NCBI GenBank assembly: GCA_030159075.1
Contig: BROG01000376.1
Coordinates: 75,001-139,000, forward strand
Origin: Atrina japonica
Taxonomy: Eukaryota > Mollusca > Bivalvia > Pterioida > Pinnidae
Direction: 5' to 3'
Length of the DNA stretch: 64,000 nt
Shown here piece by piece: positions 45,138 to 56,184 of the stretch. Each line of letters opens with the position of its first letter. Positions within the stretch are counted from its first letter, which is position 1. The translations under genes were made by a program, and so were the position numbers. Under the pieces are notes generated by a model. The model had not been told where the DNA came from. It searched no databases and worked only from the letters and a program-made list of their open reading frames with translations.

Positions 45138-47984
45138 ATGGGAAATTCTCAAGCCAGTCAAGGTAAAAAAGTACAAAATGCAGGAATAGTAGCACCTCCA
45201 CAGCCACCATACTATGGCCCAAGGTGTGAATATTGGCTGGAAAAGTTTCTGATTCCATTTCAAATGCAAATGGGGTTACATTTCCTTCCAAATCCGCAAA
45301 TGCAGTTTTCAACGTTAAATACAGACCTTTATGTTCCTCGTCTGATATCTCTGTACGAGTCCGGTTTTCAGCTGTTGACTTTTTCAGTGACACCTGGAAA
45401 TATGAGTACCAGTGGATTTTTGAGTGTAAATGTTCAGCAGACTTTTTCTTGTCAAGGAATATTTCGAAGAGTTCCACCAGAGGATAGTCATAAGAGGTAC
45501 TCCTTGAAAGTTACCAAGTCAACATTGCCATTTCAGATTTTCTCTTATGGATTTTTCCAAATTGGACAGCCTGGATCTGCTGGGAGCATGGATCATATTT
45601 TTCAAACAATCAGCCAAGAAGCAGCAGCTGGAGCAAGATTGGTTGCCATAGAAATCACTGGTGGCAATGGGCAAAATATGCCTATCATGAATTCAGATCC
45701 TTTCAGACATAATCGGCATCATGGGCGACATCATCATGGTGGACTAGGCATGTTTATGTATGGATACAATCCTTCAATGAGTATGTTCATCATTCTAAAA
45801 GTAATGTAAATGTATTTTGTCGCTGATGACAGGTTACATTTCTATTTTAGCACAACTTGCGAAAAAAGACATTATGAGCTTTTGCCATCACTTGGCATCT
45901 CATTTGTCTGCATCAATAACGTTTTTCATCATCATTGCAAAATGATCAGCAAAAAATGTACAAACTTCATTTTTGGACCAAAATTGCCATATGACCCAAT
46001 TTAGAATTCCCTTTAGATGTTGATTTTTTTGTTTGAGGGAGGGGGGATTTTGGCTAACACTATATTGAAAACTAGAATTGATAGAGAAAATTGTAAGAGG
46101 CAAAAATATCTAGCATGAACAAATCAATAAAAATTTCTCAGTTATCTCTCTACTATTTCCTTTTTTAGTTCACTTGAGACAAAGGCTCAATTGAGCTATT
46201 GTGATCACTCCCCTTCCATCGTCCGTCCGTAAACTTTTCATATATTTGATGTCTTCTCTGAAACAACTGAAGGGATTTTGATGAAACTTGACATGAAGCA
46301 AGTGCTCAAGGTCCTTTACTAAGTTTGTAGTTTTCAGCCAGATTGGCCCAGGGGTGGATTCAGGGCAGGGCAGGGCAGAATAGGTCCCAAAAGGTACCCT
46401 CTTTGAAAATCTTCTTCTCCAGAACCACTACATGAATTGAAAAACGAATGATTTCTGAGTGATCTACATGGATGTATGATTCAAGTTTGTATTTTTCATA
46501 GAAATTGGAATATTAATTTTTGACGTGTTTTGAGGTCTTTTCCTACTATGTCATTTTCATTAATTTTTGCATAATTTCCTCAATTATCTCCCCTTGCATT
46601 CACAATGATGCATTAAAGTGTTTTACTTGTATATAGTTAAAGAAATGTTTTTGTTCAAGAATTTTGACAAAATTTGATTTCTAGAATTTTTGATTAATTT
46701 TTTAAAACAGCAATATTTGTGTTTCTTGGCCAGATCAGCCTACATGTACATATTCTTCTTTCCACATTTGTAGATGGTTCTCAGGTGAGCGATGGAGGCC
46801 CTCTTGGACCTCTTGTTTTTTAAATATAATTATTTTATGTTTTGGGTATCAGTTAAATCGCAGAAGTGGTTTTGTGTTTTTCTACTTATTATTCATTCAA
46901 AAATATTCCTAGTGGCCAGTGTGTAAGAAAAGCACAATTTACAGTTGTACAGTTGAAAGACATCTGATCATTGGGTCATCAGAAGTCAAATTTTAAAAAT
47001 GTACCAGGTCTTGGTCCTTTTTAGCTCCTGTCATCACAATTTACTTGAGTGATGTTAAGGCCCATTGGGTCTCTTGTTGGGATTTATATAGTTTATATAT
47101 TTAGGAACTAACAATAGCTCTTTTCCCCTCCATTTAGTCTAATCCAGGGCTCCGTTTTACGAAAGGTTGTAAGTCCTAAATCCTAAGTCTTGGTCTTAAT
47201 TGTCATGGGAATGACCAATCAGTGATTGCCATGGTAGTTAGGGCTAAAATTAGGATTAAGGACTTACCACCTTTCAAAAAAATGGGCCTCAGGTATCTCT
47301 CTATTGTGTACTCCAGTATCTGTGTCTGTCTGATATTTTATTTTAAATAACATATATTTTTCAGTTCTTGGAGTTGATGTTTTCCTGGAAGTGCCATTGT
47401 TTCCTAACGCACCCAGATACATATATCAGTGTGTGCCGCTGCCGATGACTGCTGTTGCTAGTGCAGGCTTCACTGGATATAGCTGGTCCTTACAAATGGA
47501 CTGGGTAGGGTTAATGACGCAATACTTGGGATCTGGATGGAAACTTGTTGAAGTCTTCATGGACCAGAACAGCAATATCTTTTCTAACAGTGCACTATTT
47601 TCCACTAGCTTCACTGTTAATTTAAACTGCATTTTTTTCTTTGAGAAAGAAGAAGCCAAGATGTATGACAACACACCAGAGTATGAGGCAACTATGATAG
47701 AATTTAATGTAGTTGGACATGTGCAGGCAGGGTTTGGACAGTCCTCTATTACATATAATGCCGACTGGGATGGAACCATTAGCAAGATGGGAGAGAGTGG
47801 ATGGGAATTAGCCACTATACTAGAAACCCCAGCCACAGAGCAGGGTAATCGTGGTTTTACTTCTGTTGAAATGTATAAGAGGGTGTGGATGTTTTTCCAG
47901 AGAAAAATTGTCCGAGCACCTGCAGCAGTTGAACCTCCACCCCCTGGTGCAGAAAAGCCACCAATAGGATTCAACCCACAGTGA
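45138..47984 (+). CDS. Raftlin-family protein, two coding exons, 420 residues
   Basis: Exon A 45138-45780 and exon B 47365-47984 (TGA), joined by a phase-1 GT-AG intron. Raftlins (RFTN1/2) are acylated proteins of membrane rafts linked to receptor signalling and endocytosis. Blocks matching the family as I know it: LISLYESGFQLLTF (about 76-89), AAAGARLVAIEIT (about 167-180), a WVGLMTQYLGSGWKLVEVF segment, and a C-terminal DWDGTISKMGESGWELATIL-E-T-P followed by a VWMFFQR strand, comparable to the YGWQLTCVLPTP...FLQRP block of vertebrate raftlins. MGNSQAS fits an N-myristoylation signal, but the Cys at position 3 of vertebrate raftlins is absent. It has a His-rich stretch (residues 190-202) and a proline-rich tail. 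The ATG at 45138 is preferred over the in-frame ATG at 45114 because the latter lies within the intron, before the acceptor. The long low-complexity middle of vertebrate raftlins is missing. Confidence 0.82.
46165..46812 (+). repeat. Dispersed repeat, fuller copy, with hairpin plus CCGTCCGT head
   Basis: It begins tttagttcacttgagacaaa ggctcaattgagctattgtgatc, a fold-back around 'ttgagmcaaaggctcaa', followed by ccatcgtccgtccgtaaac, and ends ggtgagcgatggaggccctcttggacctcttgtt. The 3' two thirds match 42340-42776. No ORF. Architecture (5' hairpin, GTCCGTCCG, conserved CTCTTGTT 3' end) is common to abundant bivalve repeats; class unassigned. Confidence 0.75.
47150..47292. mobile_element. Short inverted-repeat element (raftlin intron)
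   Basis: The left end ccagggctccgttttacgaa aggttgtaagtcctaaatcc and the right end ggattaaggacttaccacct ttcaaaaaaatgggcctcagg are imperfect inverted repeats over about 40 bp. The inner arms 'gtcatgggaatgacc' and 'gccatggtagttag' add symmetry. The same end design is seen at 62852-63010. Confidence 0.75.
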
Positions 47985-49408
47985 TATGTTACAAGTGATT
48001 CGTTTTATTCATTCTATGAATTTATACATGATAGTCTAGTAACAAGTAAGGGCAACATTGATAGATTATTATGTCCCCCAAACGAAGTGTTGGGACATTA
48101 TGTGTTTATTATGTTTCTTATTATTAATATTATTCCTCACCATACTTCACAGGGATATTACTGAGGGTGAAATGTAGTGTACCTAACTTTTCATTTTCCA
48201 AGAAAAAGTCACATGACTGAATAATGGTTCCTGATTGGTCCAACACTTAAATGTAAATAACTTTAAACCTTACCAAACTTCACATGACCAAATTGTGGCT
48301 TCTGATTGGTCAAACTTTTAAATGTAAATATCTTAAGAACCGCTTGAATGATCCTTACCTTATTTCACATGGATATTACAGAGGGTCAGTTGAAGTGTAT
48401 CTGACTGTCCGTTTTCTGAAAAACCAAGGCTTCTGATTGGCCAAAATTTCAAAATTGTCTGATTTTGATGAAATTTAGAATTTATAGGTATGAAAGGATT
48501 GAGATTTCAATCGTATGGGTTTTGTTGCAGTCTATGGCAGACTGAGGCTTCTGATTGGTTGCCTAATTTTGATGAAGTATGGAATTTATTGGTTTTCAGG
48601 GATTGTGATTTCATTTGTATGACTTTCTTTGCTGTCTATGACAAATTGAGGCTTCTGATTGGTTGAAATTTAAAAATTGTCTGATTTTGATGAAATTTGG
48701 AATTTATAGATATCAAGGGATTGCAATTTGAATGGTATGAGTTTCATTGCCATCTATGGCAAACTGAGGCTTTTGATTGGTTGAGATTTAAACATTGTCT
48801 GAATTTTATTAAATTTAGAATTTATGTGTATCAAAGGATTGTGATTTCTGTGGTATGGATTTCATTGTCGTCTGTAGCAAACTGAGGCCTCTGATTGGTC
48901 AGAATTTAAATGTCCAATTTTTATGAAATTTGGAACCTATTAGTATCAAGGGATTGTAATTTCAATGGTATTGGTTTTGTTGCCGTCTTTGGCAAACCAG
49001 GCCATCTGATTGGTCAAAATGTCAACATTGTCTGATTTTAATGAAATTTGAAATTTACTGGTATCAGTGATTGTGATTTCAGCCTTATGGCTTTTTTTCC
49101 TAAAAATCTGTGAAGAACAATTGCAGTTTTGTATGTAATAAATGCTGGTTGATATCAACACGACTTGTTCCAAAGTTTGGGGGACATCATGTAACAGAAG
49201 GCCTACCCTGTTACAATTAGCCCTTGTTTGATTGATGCTTCTACCTCAGTTTTGTTATTTTCCTTCCAGTTTCAAAGGGCATATCAGACAAACTCCTTCC
49301 GTGGGAAGGGTTGAAATGATTTCAGAATGGATTGCTCAAAACACATCAGACAAATAGTTTTATTATACCTTAGGGTGTATTTTCTATATAGAATTATAGA
49401 TTAATAAA
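47985..49408 (+). terminator. Raftlin 3' region with candidate poly(A) signals
   Basis: Only 86 bp of unique sequence separate the stop codon from the inverted-repeat element at 48071. The first AATAAA is at 49137-49142, inside that element; the next is at 49403-49408. The transcript therefore either ends early with a variant signal or takes its 3' UTR and perhaps its poly(A) signal from the element. Confidence 0.35.
48071..49187. mobile_element. 1.1-kb element with 13-bp perfect TIR and internal ~116-bp tandem repeats
   Basis: 48071-48083 (atgtcccccaaac) is perfectly inverted at 49175-49187 (gtttgggggacat). A near-terminal hairpin at the left end (tcccccaaacgaagtgttgggaca) resembles the heads at 42995 and 46165. 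The interior is about six diverged copies of a ~116-bp unit containing ggcttctgattggt, attgtctgattttgatgaaa, ttggaatttatag and gattgtgatttcaatggtatg. No transposase ORF. Confidence 0.75.
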
Positions 49409-49704
49409 TTTACTATTTTTACAAAATTGTCTGAAAAAGGACTGTTAACTATTAACTGGTTAATTGTTTAAAAAACTATGAACACTAAACAGGGCATGAG
49501 CATTTTCTCATACAATTATAAAGATTGCTTTCTTATTGGAGGATTTATGGTAAATGATTTTACGGAATGCTAGTATATTGTGTCCTCGAGACTTCCAAAT
49601 GATTGTTCATCAGAGAAGAGATGTTTCTATTTATTTCATGACAAAATTTTGCTTAAGGCAGATATTGAAAATACAAAAATGGCCAGTAATTTCAAATATG
49701 GAAA

Positions 49705-49710
<6 letters not shown>

Positions 49711-49781
<71 letters not shown>
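49711..49781. repeat. (TA)n microsatellite
   Basis: About 70 bp of uninterrupted TA; produces spurious Tyr-Ile ORFs on both strands. Confidence 0.95.
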
Positions 49782-49783
<2 letters not shown>

Positions 49784-49884
49784 TCTATCAAGATAAAATT
49801 GAATGTCTGGGTTCTGTCAAAAGCCAAAAGATTGCTATCTATATAGGGGTGTACAGGCAAAACATTTTGTCTTGCTTTTGTTTT

Positions 49885-50105
49885 CATATCTTAACTCCCC
49901 AACCCCTGTGATCACATTTAGACTCACCCAAATCAATACAAAGTATAGTCTACTGTCATAATTTAGGAGTGAACAAGTTCATATTGCATGTAAAATTCTT
50001 ATAAAATTTTGATTCTAAACCATACACCTCAGAATAATTACTGGACATAACCATTCTTTGAAATGAGCAGGTCCAAATGTGACTTCAGGGGTTTGTGAGT
50101 TAACT
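49885..50105. repeat. Two degraded family E-like fragments
   Basis: ttaactccccaacccctgtg at 49890 and gcaggtccaaatgtgacttc aggggtttgtgagttaac at about 50066-50104 keep the family E ends and core, but neither is complete. 50106-50520 shows nothing further. Confidence 0.4.
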
Positions 50106-50524
50106 CTTGCATTTTTGTGCAGAAATCTAGCCTGTCAGCTCTTTTATGACTTTAATTTAGACTCTCTCTTTTTATCATATGCCATTTCATCTTGGTACAT
50201 TGAGAATTATTTTGGGGAATGGTTACATGTAGAGTTATTTTCCCTTAAATAACAAATCAACTTCTGTGTAAGTAAATGTGTGAATTTTAACTTGAAAATT
50301 GAAAAAGGGGTACAAACTGTATATAGCAAAAGTGAATAGTTTGATAAAATATAAGAAAATAAAAATAGACAATATGACAAATCCAGTGCAATATCAATCT
50401 ATAAAAAGTTTGACAAGCAAGCTATGGTATTTTGTACATGAATGTATAAAACATTTGTTATGGCCACATGTATCTGGTGCTCATCAGAGTTCTGATCCTC
50501 TATTTTTGTTTTTGTTTTTGTTTT

Positions 50525-50800
50525 TTGTATGTTCATTGGGGAGAAGATTAATAGAATCTACACTTATCTTGAGGGTATGACAAAGAAGCCTCAAGTTTGT
50601 CTTTCAAAAATCTTATCCTGAGGATTAAGATCCCTTTGCCATACCCTCAAGGCAGGGGTCTCAATCCTCTATGTAGATCTACGCAGATCTATGTCAAATC
50701 TGACACAACTATGTACTGCATTCTAGAAGTCAAAGAAGTTCTACGTCATAAAATGTATTGTGATGTCATAATGCGTGTAGCTTGTCAATACACTTGTTGT
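50525..50800. repeat. Dispersed repeat homologous to the spacer at 56310-56590
   Basis: Shared collinear blocks: ttaatagaatctacmcytaw cttgagggtatgacaa, tcttatcctgaggattaaga, catacccts, atctacgca, ctgacayaactatgtactgc attct, gaagttctacgtcataaa and tgtagcttgtca. The left arm 'cttgagggtatgac' and the inner 'cataccctcaag' form an inverted pair. Confidence 0.8.
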
Positions 50801-51650
50801 TGATTAGAAAATCATTCCCTGTAAAAAAGAAGGAAAAGTCTGTGAACAATGGGAAAATAATGCATCTCTTAGTTAGGTCACCCAGATGGTCCCTTGTGAT
50901 TCTTAGTTGTAAACTTTTTGGCTATTTATGTGGTATTTAATGTTAGTAATGTAAGGTTTAAAAAAGAAAACAAAGTTCATGCTTTAGGACAACAGTACCT
51001 GTTTTCATTTTTATGTTAACTTTTTATGTCCTCGATATCTTTTTATGTCATGTATAAAAGTGCAAACAGTTTTCTTAGCTTTGGTGATAATGTTTATATG
51101 TATTTAGAAAACCATAGTTGAATTTATATCAGTTTACATGTATACATGTGTTTATAAAACCACATTCATTTTTTTATGTTTTCAAGAACTATTAAGGATC
51201 CAATTCTTTTTTTTGATTATTAAGAAAGTAAGAATATGTACATCATATTTTGGTTTATTCCTCACATGGTATCAGTACTGATTGACCTATGGTAGTTCAT
51301 TGAGAGTTTTGTAGATTATCAGGTTTTTTTTAATATTACTATGGTTACATTGTTGAAGGTTTCTGACTGTAGATATCATTTTGTATATTTTTAAGTTTGA
51401 CATAGGATGGATTATGATGTAGGTTTATACTTAAAGAGGCATTGATGACTATCACTTATTGTTTACAGTCAAAGGTTTCTGACTACATGTAGATATTGGT
51501 ATACAATATATTGTTAAGTTTGACATAGGATGGATCATGATGTAGGTTTATACTTATAGAGGTATTGATGACTATCACTTATTGTATATAGTCAAAGGTT
51601 TCTGACTAGATATTGGTATACAATATATTGTTAAGTTTGACATAGGATGT
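50801..51650. other. Intergenic, short duplicated segment only
   Basis: A ~115-bp unit with 'tctgact...agatattggtatacaata' and 'agtttgacataggatg' recurs three times (about 51358, 51475, 51594). No gene seen. Confidence 0.6.
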
Positions 51651-51655
51651 GACTG

Positions 51656-51995
51656 CATGGGGTGGTCTAGTGTAAGAGTGTTTGACTGGCAGGTGGAAGT
51701 TCCCGGGTTGGATTCCTAGTACCTGGTCATACCAGAGACTTTTCAAAATGGTAGCTACTATTCCTTTACCTATTGCTTGGCATATGATGTAAAAGTTGCA
51801 GGTCTTTCGGATAAGACTTAAAACTCACGTCCTTGTGTCACAGTAGACTTGGCACAATAAAGAACCCTCACTGCATTGGCGTCAGTCCATAGCACAAGTC
51901 AAAATTTGGCACTAATAGAATCTTCACCTAAAGCTGGTGACATCTCAGTATAAGTGAAAAATTCTTGATGCGAGATGTAATAATAAATCATTAAT
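51656..51995 (+). mobile_element. tRNA-derived SINE, near complete
   Basis: A box tggtctagtgtaagagtg (about 51663) and B box gggttggattcc (51705-51716) at tRNA spacing, then a body with tctttcggataagacttaaa, cgtccttgtgtcacagtag, caataaagaaccctcactgc, cgtcagtccatagcacaag and an A/T-rich end taataataaatcattaa. It shares its body with 23285-23535. About 330 bp. Confidence 0.88.
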
Positions 51996-51999
51996 TCAT

Positions 52000-52404
52000 T
52001 TTAAAAATGAATAGTATCCATCATATTAGGGTTACTTTTCAACTTGATAAAGACCCACCTCCACAAAGTACACAACAAACTCTATTGTCTACAGTAAGTT
52101 TACATTTGCAACCATTGGTAAACTATAATTTGATTATTAAAGTGACTAAACTTTTGTTTGTGACATTTAAAGAGTCTAAATGAAAAGTTATTGCTTTCTC
52201 CTTATGTTTACTTGTAATGTGTATTTTGAAAAATTTGAAGTCATCCATGCATTTCCAACATTGTTATTGTATTTCAAAATGGCATTTAGGGGAGTTGACA
52301 GAGAAGTAAAATAAAGTCAGCAAAATTTGGTTTTCATGGCAGCTGTGGATAATTCAGCAATATTGTGTAATTAAGTTTTTAAAAGTACCTAGACCCAACA
52401 TACA
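52000..52404. other. Intergenic, nothing recognised
   Basis: Unique-looking AT-rich DNA between a SINE and a pair of short elements. Confidence 0.45.
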
Positions 52405-52588
52405 TACAGTGAAACTTGTATATAATGACCTCCTTAGGGTTACATGAAAACCGGTCTTTATAGGGAGGTGATCTTTTTATAGAGGTTGATTTTTATACAA
52501 ATGGTGCCATTTGGGACAGCAAAAAAAAGGTCTTTGTTACCAGGTGGTCTTTTTACAGAGGTGGTTGCTAAAGCAGGTTTTTCTGTAT
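52405..52588. mobile_element. Short TA-CAGT element, family B (copy 4)
   Basis: 184 bp from tacagtgaaacttgtatata to gcaggtttttctgta, TA-flanked, with all internal modules present. Confidence 0.85.
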
Positions 52589-52597
52589 GTATGTATG

Positions 52598-52639
<42 letters not shown>

Positions 52640-52640
52640 C
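52589..52640. repeat. (TATG)n/(TA)n microsatellite between two short elements
   Basis: tgtatgtatgtatgta grading into about 30 bp of TA, lying between a family B element and a family A element. Confidence 0.9.
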
Positions 52641-52641
52641 A

Positions 52642-52822
52642 CAGTGAAACCTGTATATAGGGGCCACCCAAGGGACCAGAAAATATTGACCTTTATGTGC
52701 AGGTGAGCCTTATACACAGGTTCAATGTAGTTGAAGTATGCAGTCAAGGGACTTGAAAAAACTGGCCCTTATAAACAGGTAATTCTTACATAGAGGTGGC
52801 CACTATAGCAGGTTTTACTGTA
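52642..52822. mobile_element. Short CAGT element, family A (copy 3)
   Basis: From cagtgaaacctgtatatagg to atagcaggttttactgta. It closely matches 11881-12052 and is followed by a short TA run. Confidence 0.85.
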
Positions 52823-52829
52823 TATATAT

Positions 52830-53320
52830 ATATGGAAATATAAGGTGTGTGTTTTTTCAGGTATCTTTGAGTGTATTTTTGTATTTTAATGGTTTATAAA
52901 CCTTTTATCTGTGCATAAATTTCTTTACATACTTATAATTATATTTTTATCTGTTACGAACATATGATTTTTAATTATTTGAGTTATTACTGTGATTAAT
53001 AAAAGTAAAAATATAGTAGTTGTTCGAGTTTAGATTTTGCACATAAACACACGTGTACAGTGTATAGCTACATTGAGTGTTAATAGGGAACCTTCGAGTT
53101 AGCCCGGATTACCATTATGATCCTGCATTTATTCACGCCTTTTCGATTTTGTTCCTCATATGTTCTTCCAAGTTTTCATATTTACCTTCGCAACGTATGC
53201 AAAGTAAATGGAAATATTGTTATTTTTTAGTGCATTAACTTAATTTTGTATTAAGAAACCCAAGAGACTCTTCAAACATACCACAGTGGGTTATTTGTTG
53301 AATGCCGAATTACTGAAATG
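52830..53320. other. Intergenic, nothing recognised
   Basis: No repeat boundary or ORF of note. Confidence 0.45.
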
Positions 53321-53321
53321 T

Positions 53322-53430
53322 AGCAGGCAAGGGAAAATGTGCAGACCGACCTGGAATGGAACTCAGGACCTTCCAAATACTAGAAGGATGCTTTTACCAA
53401 TTGCGCTATCGGGGCTCTCTATATATTACC
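53322..53430 (-). mobile_element. tRNA-derived SINE head, minus strand
   Basis: On the minus strand, gagccccgatagcgcaattg gtaaaagc is a tRNA-like A-box region and ctgagttccattcc (complement of 53353-53366) a B box, at the right spacing; the body then continues past the B box for only about 40 bp. Confidence 0.7.
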
Positions 53431-53612
53431 AAAACCAGAAATAACATTTTTCTGGGTATAAAAAAACAGATATTAATGGATATTCCGGGAAATGGTACTT
53501 TTATTGTCCCCTCAAGAAATAGTTTATGTCTCTAAAATGTGTTATTTCCTTGATACTTAAACAATCATGGATATAGGCAGATTAACTGTTTAGTCCAATA
53601 GCTAGCTAGGGT

Positions 53613-53690
53613 TAGTGTTGATACATCCATATACTGAAGTTGAGCAATGGTGAGTGTGGTCAGCATCTGGATGGGTGACAATCCGATGTG
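53613..53690 (+). mobile_element. 5S rRNA-like segment, probably a 5S-derived SINE head
   Basis: actgaagttgagcaatggtg (53633-53652) followed by agtgtggtcagcatctggat gggtgac (to 53679) corresponds to the internal control region of animal 5S rRNA (ccgaagttaagcaac...ggttagtacttggatgggtgac). The 5' and 3' ends of a 5S gene are not preserved (no closing stem), so it is a pseudogene or a 5S-headed SINE rather than a functional gene. Confidence 0.75.
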
Positions 53691-53699
53691 ATGTGCTCA

Positions 53700-54640
53700 G
53701 TCAACCCCTGATGAATGTTACAACACCCATTTTAAAACTATAGTAATGTTTTTCTGTTGCTATGTCCCTCGTAACCATTCAATAGCTGTATATTAATGTT
53801 TGTCTGTAAACTTTTCAGTCACTCTATCTAAATGCCTGTCTGTCTGTCAGTCCATATATCTGTCTTAGGTTTCCATGGCTGATTGGTCAAAGTATTACAT
53901 TTTAAAACAAAATGTCTCAAACCTATTGGCAGAGTAAATTCAAAGCTTGCAATTGTTTTGAACTGAACCTCTATGAGCAGGGACAAGTTTTTGTATGCAA
54001 GGTTGATGGTCTTTTCCCAGTATATTATATATACCATTAGATTTTCTCCTCAACCATTAAAAACTAATCACTACCATTTTAATAATTGAAAAATTGTTGT
54101 TTAAAGAACCTGCTAAACAAACAAGATTATCTATCCAGATAATTTGATGATTGAGGTTTGTAATGTAATGGTTATCTCCCTTTCTTTATAGATTTTTAGT
54201 TTGTTGGGACAAATGTCCAGAAAGCTATTGTAATGCCATACCTGGGCTATATATTTTGAATTATATAGGACATGGCTTTTATATTGTACGTGTAGACGCC
54301 TTGTGATGAAGTGTATTCAATGTACCTTGACTTTTGATCTAGTGACCTTGACCTTTGGAATTTAGGCCTACTCATTTTTCAAAATTTTGTAGGTAATGGT
54401 GTATCTTAAAAAATTTACTTGTTGCAGAGTTTGTAAATTTCACATGTGCAATCATTATGATCTGCCTTTTCAGATAGAACCATTACCTTTAACTTTATGA
54501 GCTAGATAGTGCCATTGGACCTACATGTATTTTTGAAAGACATTAGTTTTGACTGTAACTTTTGAAACATAAGTACCATAGTAAAGCTTTGATATATCAT
54601 ATGTGCAATCCTTATAATCCTTCTTTTCAGGTGGTTCTTT
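53700..54640. other. Intergenic, nothing recognised
   Basis: Contains ccttgacttttgatctagtg accttgacc near 54327, a phrase common in bivalve dispersed repeats, but no boundaries can be set. Confidence 0.4.
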
Positions 54641-54641
54641 A

Positions 54642-54870
54642 GGGCCTCCATAACCAAGTGGTCAGAGCATTGCGCTTTAAACCGTGAAGTCTCTCGCATC
54701 TGGTCAGCGAAAGTTTAAGCCCTGCTGGAACATAAGCTGATTTTTGTGAGAAAGTTTACCAGTTTAGTTGTGGAAGGCCAGTGGTCACTTCTTGGGTAAT
54801 CTGGTTGTCTCTTCTTCTATTAAAAACTAGCTGCTACCATATAACTGAAAAATTGTTGAGTGTGGCATAC
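54642..54870 (+). mobile_element. tRNA-derived SINE
   Basis: cctccataaccaagtggtca gagcattgcgctttaaaccg resembles a tRNA D-arm/A-box and anticodon-arm region; the B-box region (cgaaagtttaagccctgctg) is slightly decayed. The body runs to about 54870. Confidence 0.75.
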
Positions 54871-54999
54871 AACAGTATTCAAAATTCAAATTCAGAATTT
54901 CAGATGGTTCTTTGAGCTTGTGATCCAGGTAATGCAATTTGATCTATTTTTTATAAACCTTGTCTATAACTTTTGAAATACAGGAAGTATACCTGTGAC

Positions 55000-56184
55000 T
55001 TATGACCAAATCAAGTCAGGTCTTCGTGACTAGACAGAGACAGTGTGTATACCCAAGTTATAGGACCAGATCAGGTCAGGTCTTCATGACTAGACAGAGA
55101 CGTGTGTACCCAAGTTATAGGACCAGATCAGGTCAGGTCTTCTTGACTAGACAGAGACAGTGTGTATACCCAAGTTATAGGACCAGATCAGGTCAGGTCT
55201 TCTTGACTAGACAGAGACAGTGTGTATACCCAAGTTATAGGACCAAATCAGGTCAGGTCTTCTTGACTAGACAGAGACAGTGTGTATACCCAAGTTATAG
55301 GACCAAATCAGGTCAGGTCTTCTTGACTAGACAGAGACAGTGTGTATACCCAAGTTATAGGACCAAATCAGGTCAGGTCTTCTTGACTAGACAGAGACAG
55401 TGTGTATACCAAGTTATAGGACCAAATCAGGTCAGGTCTTCTTGACTAGACAGAGACGGTGTGTATACCCAAGTTATAGGACCAGATCAGGTCAGGTCTT
55501 CTTGACTAGACAAAGACAGTGTGTACCCAAGTTATAGGACCAAATCAGGTCAGGTCTTCTTGACTAGACAGAGACTGTGTGAACCCAAGTTATAGGAAGA
55601 TCAGGTCAGGTCTTCTTGACTAGATAGAGACAGTGTGTATACCCAAGTTGTAGGACCAGATCAGGTCAGGTCTTCTTGACTAGACATAGACAGTGTGTAT
55701 ACCCAAGTTATAGGACCAGATCAGGTCAGGTCTTCTTGACTAGACAGAGGCAGTGTGTATACCCAAGTTATAGGACCAGATCAGGGCAGGTCTTCTTGAC
55801 TAGACAGAGACAGTGTGTATACCCAAGTTATAGGACCAAATCAGGACAGGTCTTCTTGACTAGATAGAGATGGTGTGTATACCCAAGTTATAGGACATGA
55901 TCAGGTCAGGTCTCATGACTAGACAGAGACAGTGTGTATACCCAAGTAATAGGACCAGATCAGGTCTTCTTGACTAAACAGAGACAGTGTGTATACCCAA
56001 GTTATAGGACCAAATCAGGTCAGGTCTTCATGACTAGACAGAGACAGTGTGTATACCCAAGTTATAGGAAGATCAGGTCAGGTCTTCATGACTAGACAGA
56101 GACAGTGTGTATACCCAAGTTATAGGACCAGATCAGGTCAGGTCTTTATGACTAGACAGAGACAGTGTGTATACCCAAGTTATA
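55000..56184. repeat. 60-bp minisatellite, array 1
   Basis: About 19-20 units of gaccagatcaggtcaggtct tcttgactagacagagacag tgtgtatacccaagttatag. Sixty is divisible by three, so long open frames (147 codons from 55002) arise; unit-length changes break them and they carry no domain. Confidence 0.96.

Larger units (their letters stand above)
45781..47364 (+). other. Intron of the raftlin-like gene
   Basis: Donor tga/gtatgttc and acceptor tatttttcag/ttcttgg. Read-through of the donor adds nine codons (VCSSF-type tail ending in VM) and a stop at 45809, so retention would give a short protein. It contains a dispersed repeat (46165-46812), a partial relative (47020-47080, ending gggtctcttgtt) and an inverted-repeat element at 47150-47292. 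Confidence 0.8.

Noticed and set aside
45067..45477. 136-codon minus-strand ORF opposite raftlin exon A
   Set aside because: Antisense shadow of the coding exon; no conserved domain and the plus strand explains the sequence.
47426..47974. 182-codon minus-strand ORF opposite raftlin exon B
   Set aside because: Antisense shadow of exon B; the plus frame shows family conservation and ends at a proper stop.
55002..55445. 147-codon ORF of 20-residue repeats (GQVFLTRQRQCVYPSYRT)
   Set aside because: Produced by the 60-bp minisatellite; broken wherever a unit loses or gains bases, and repeated in the non-coding second array.
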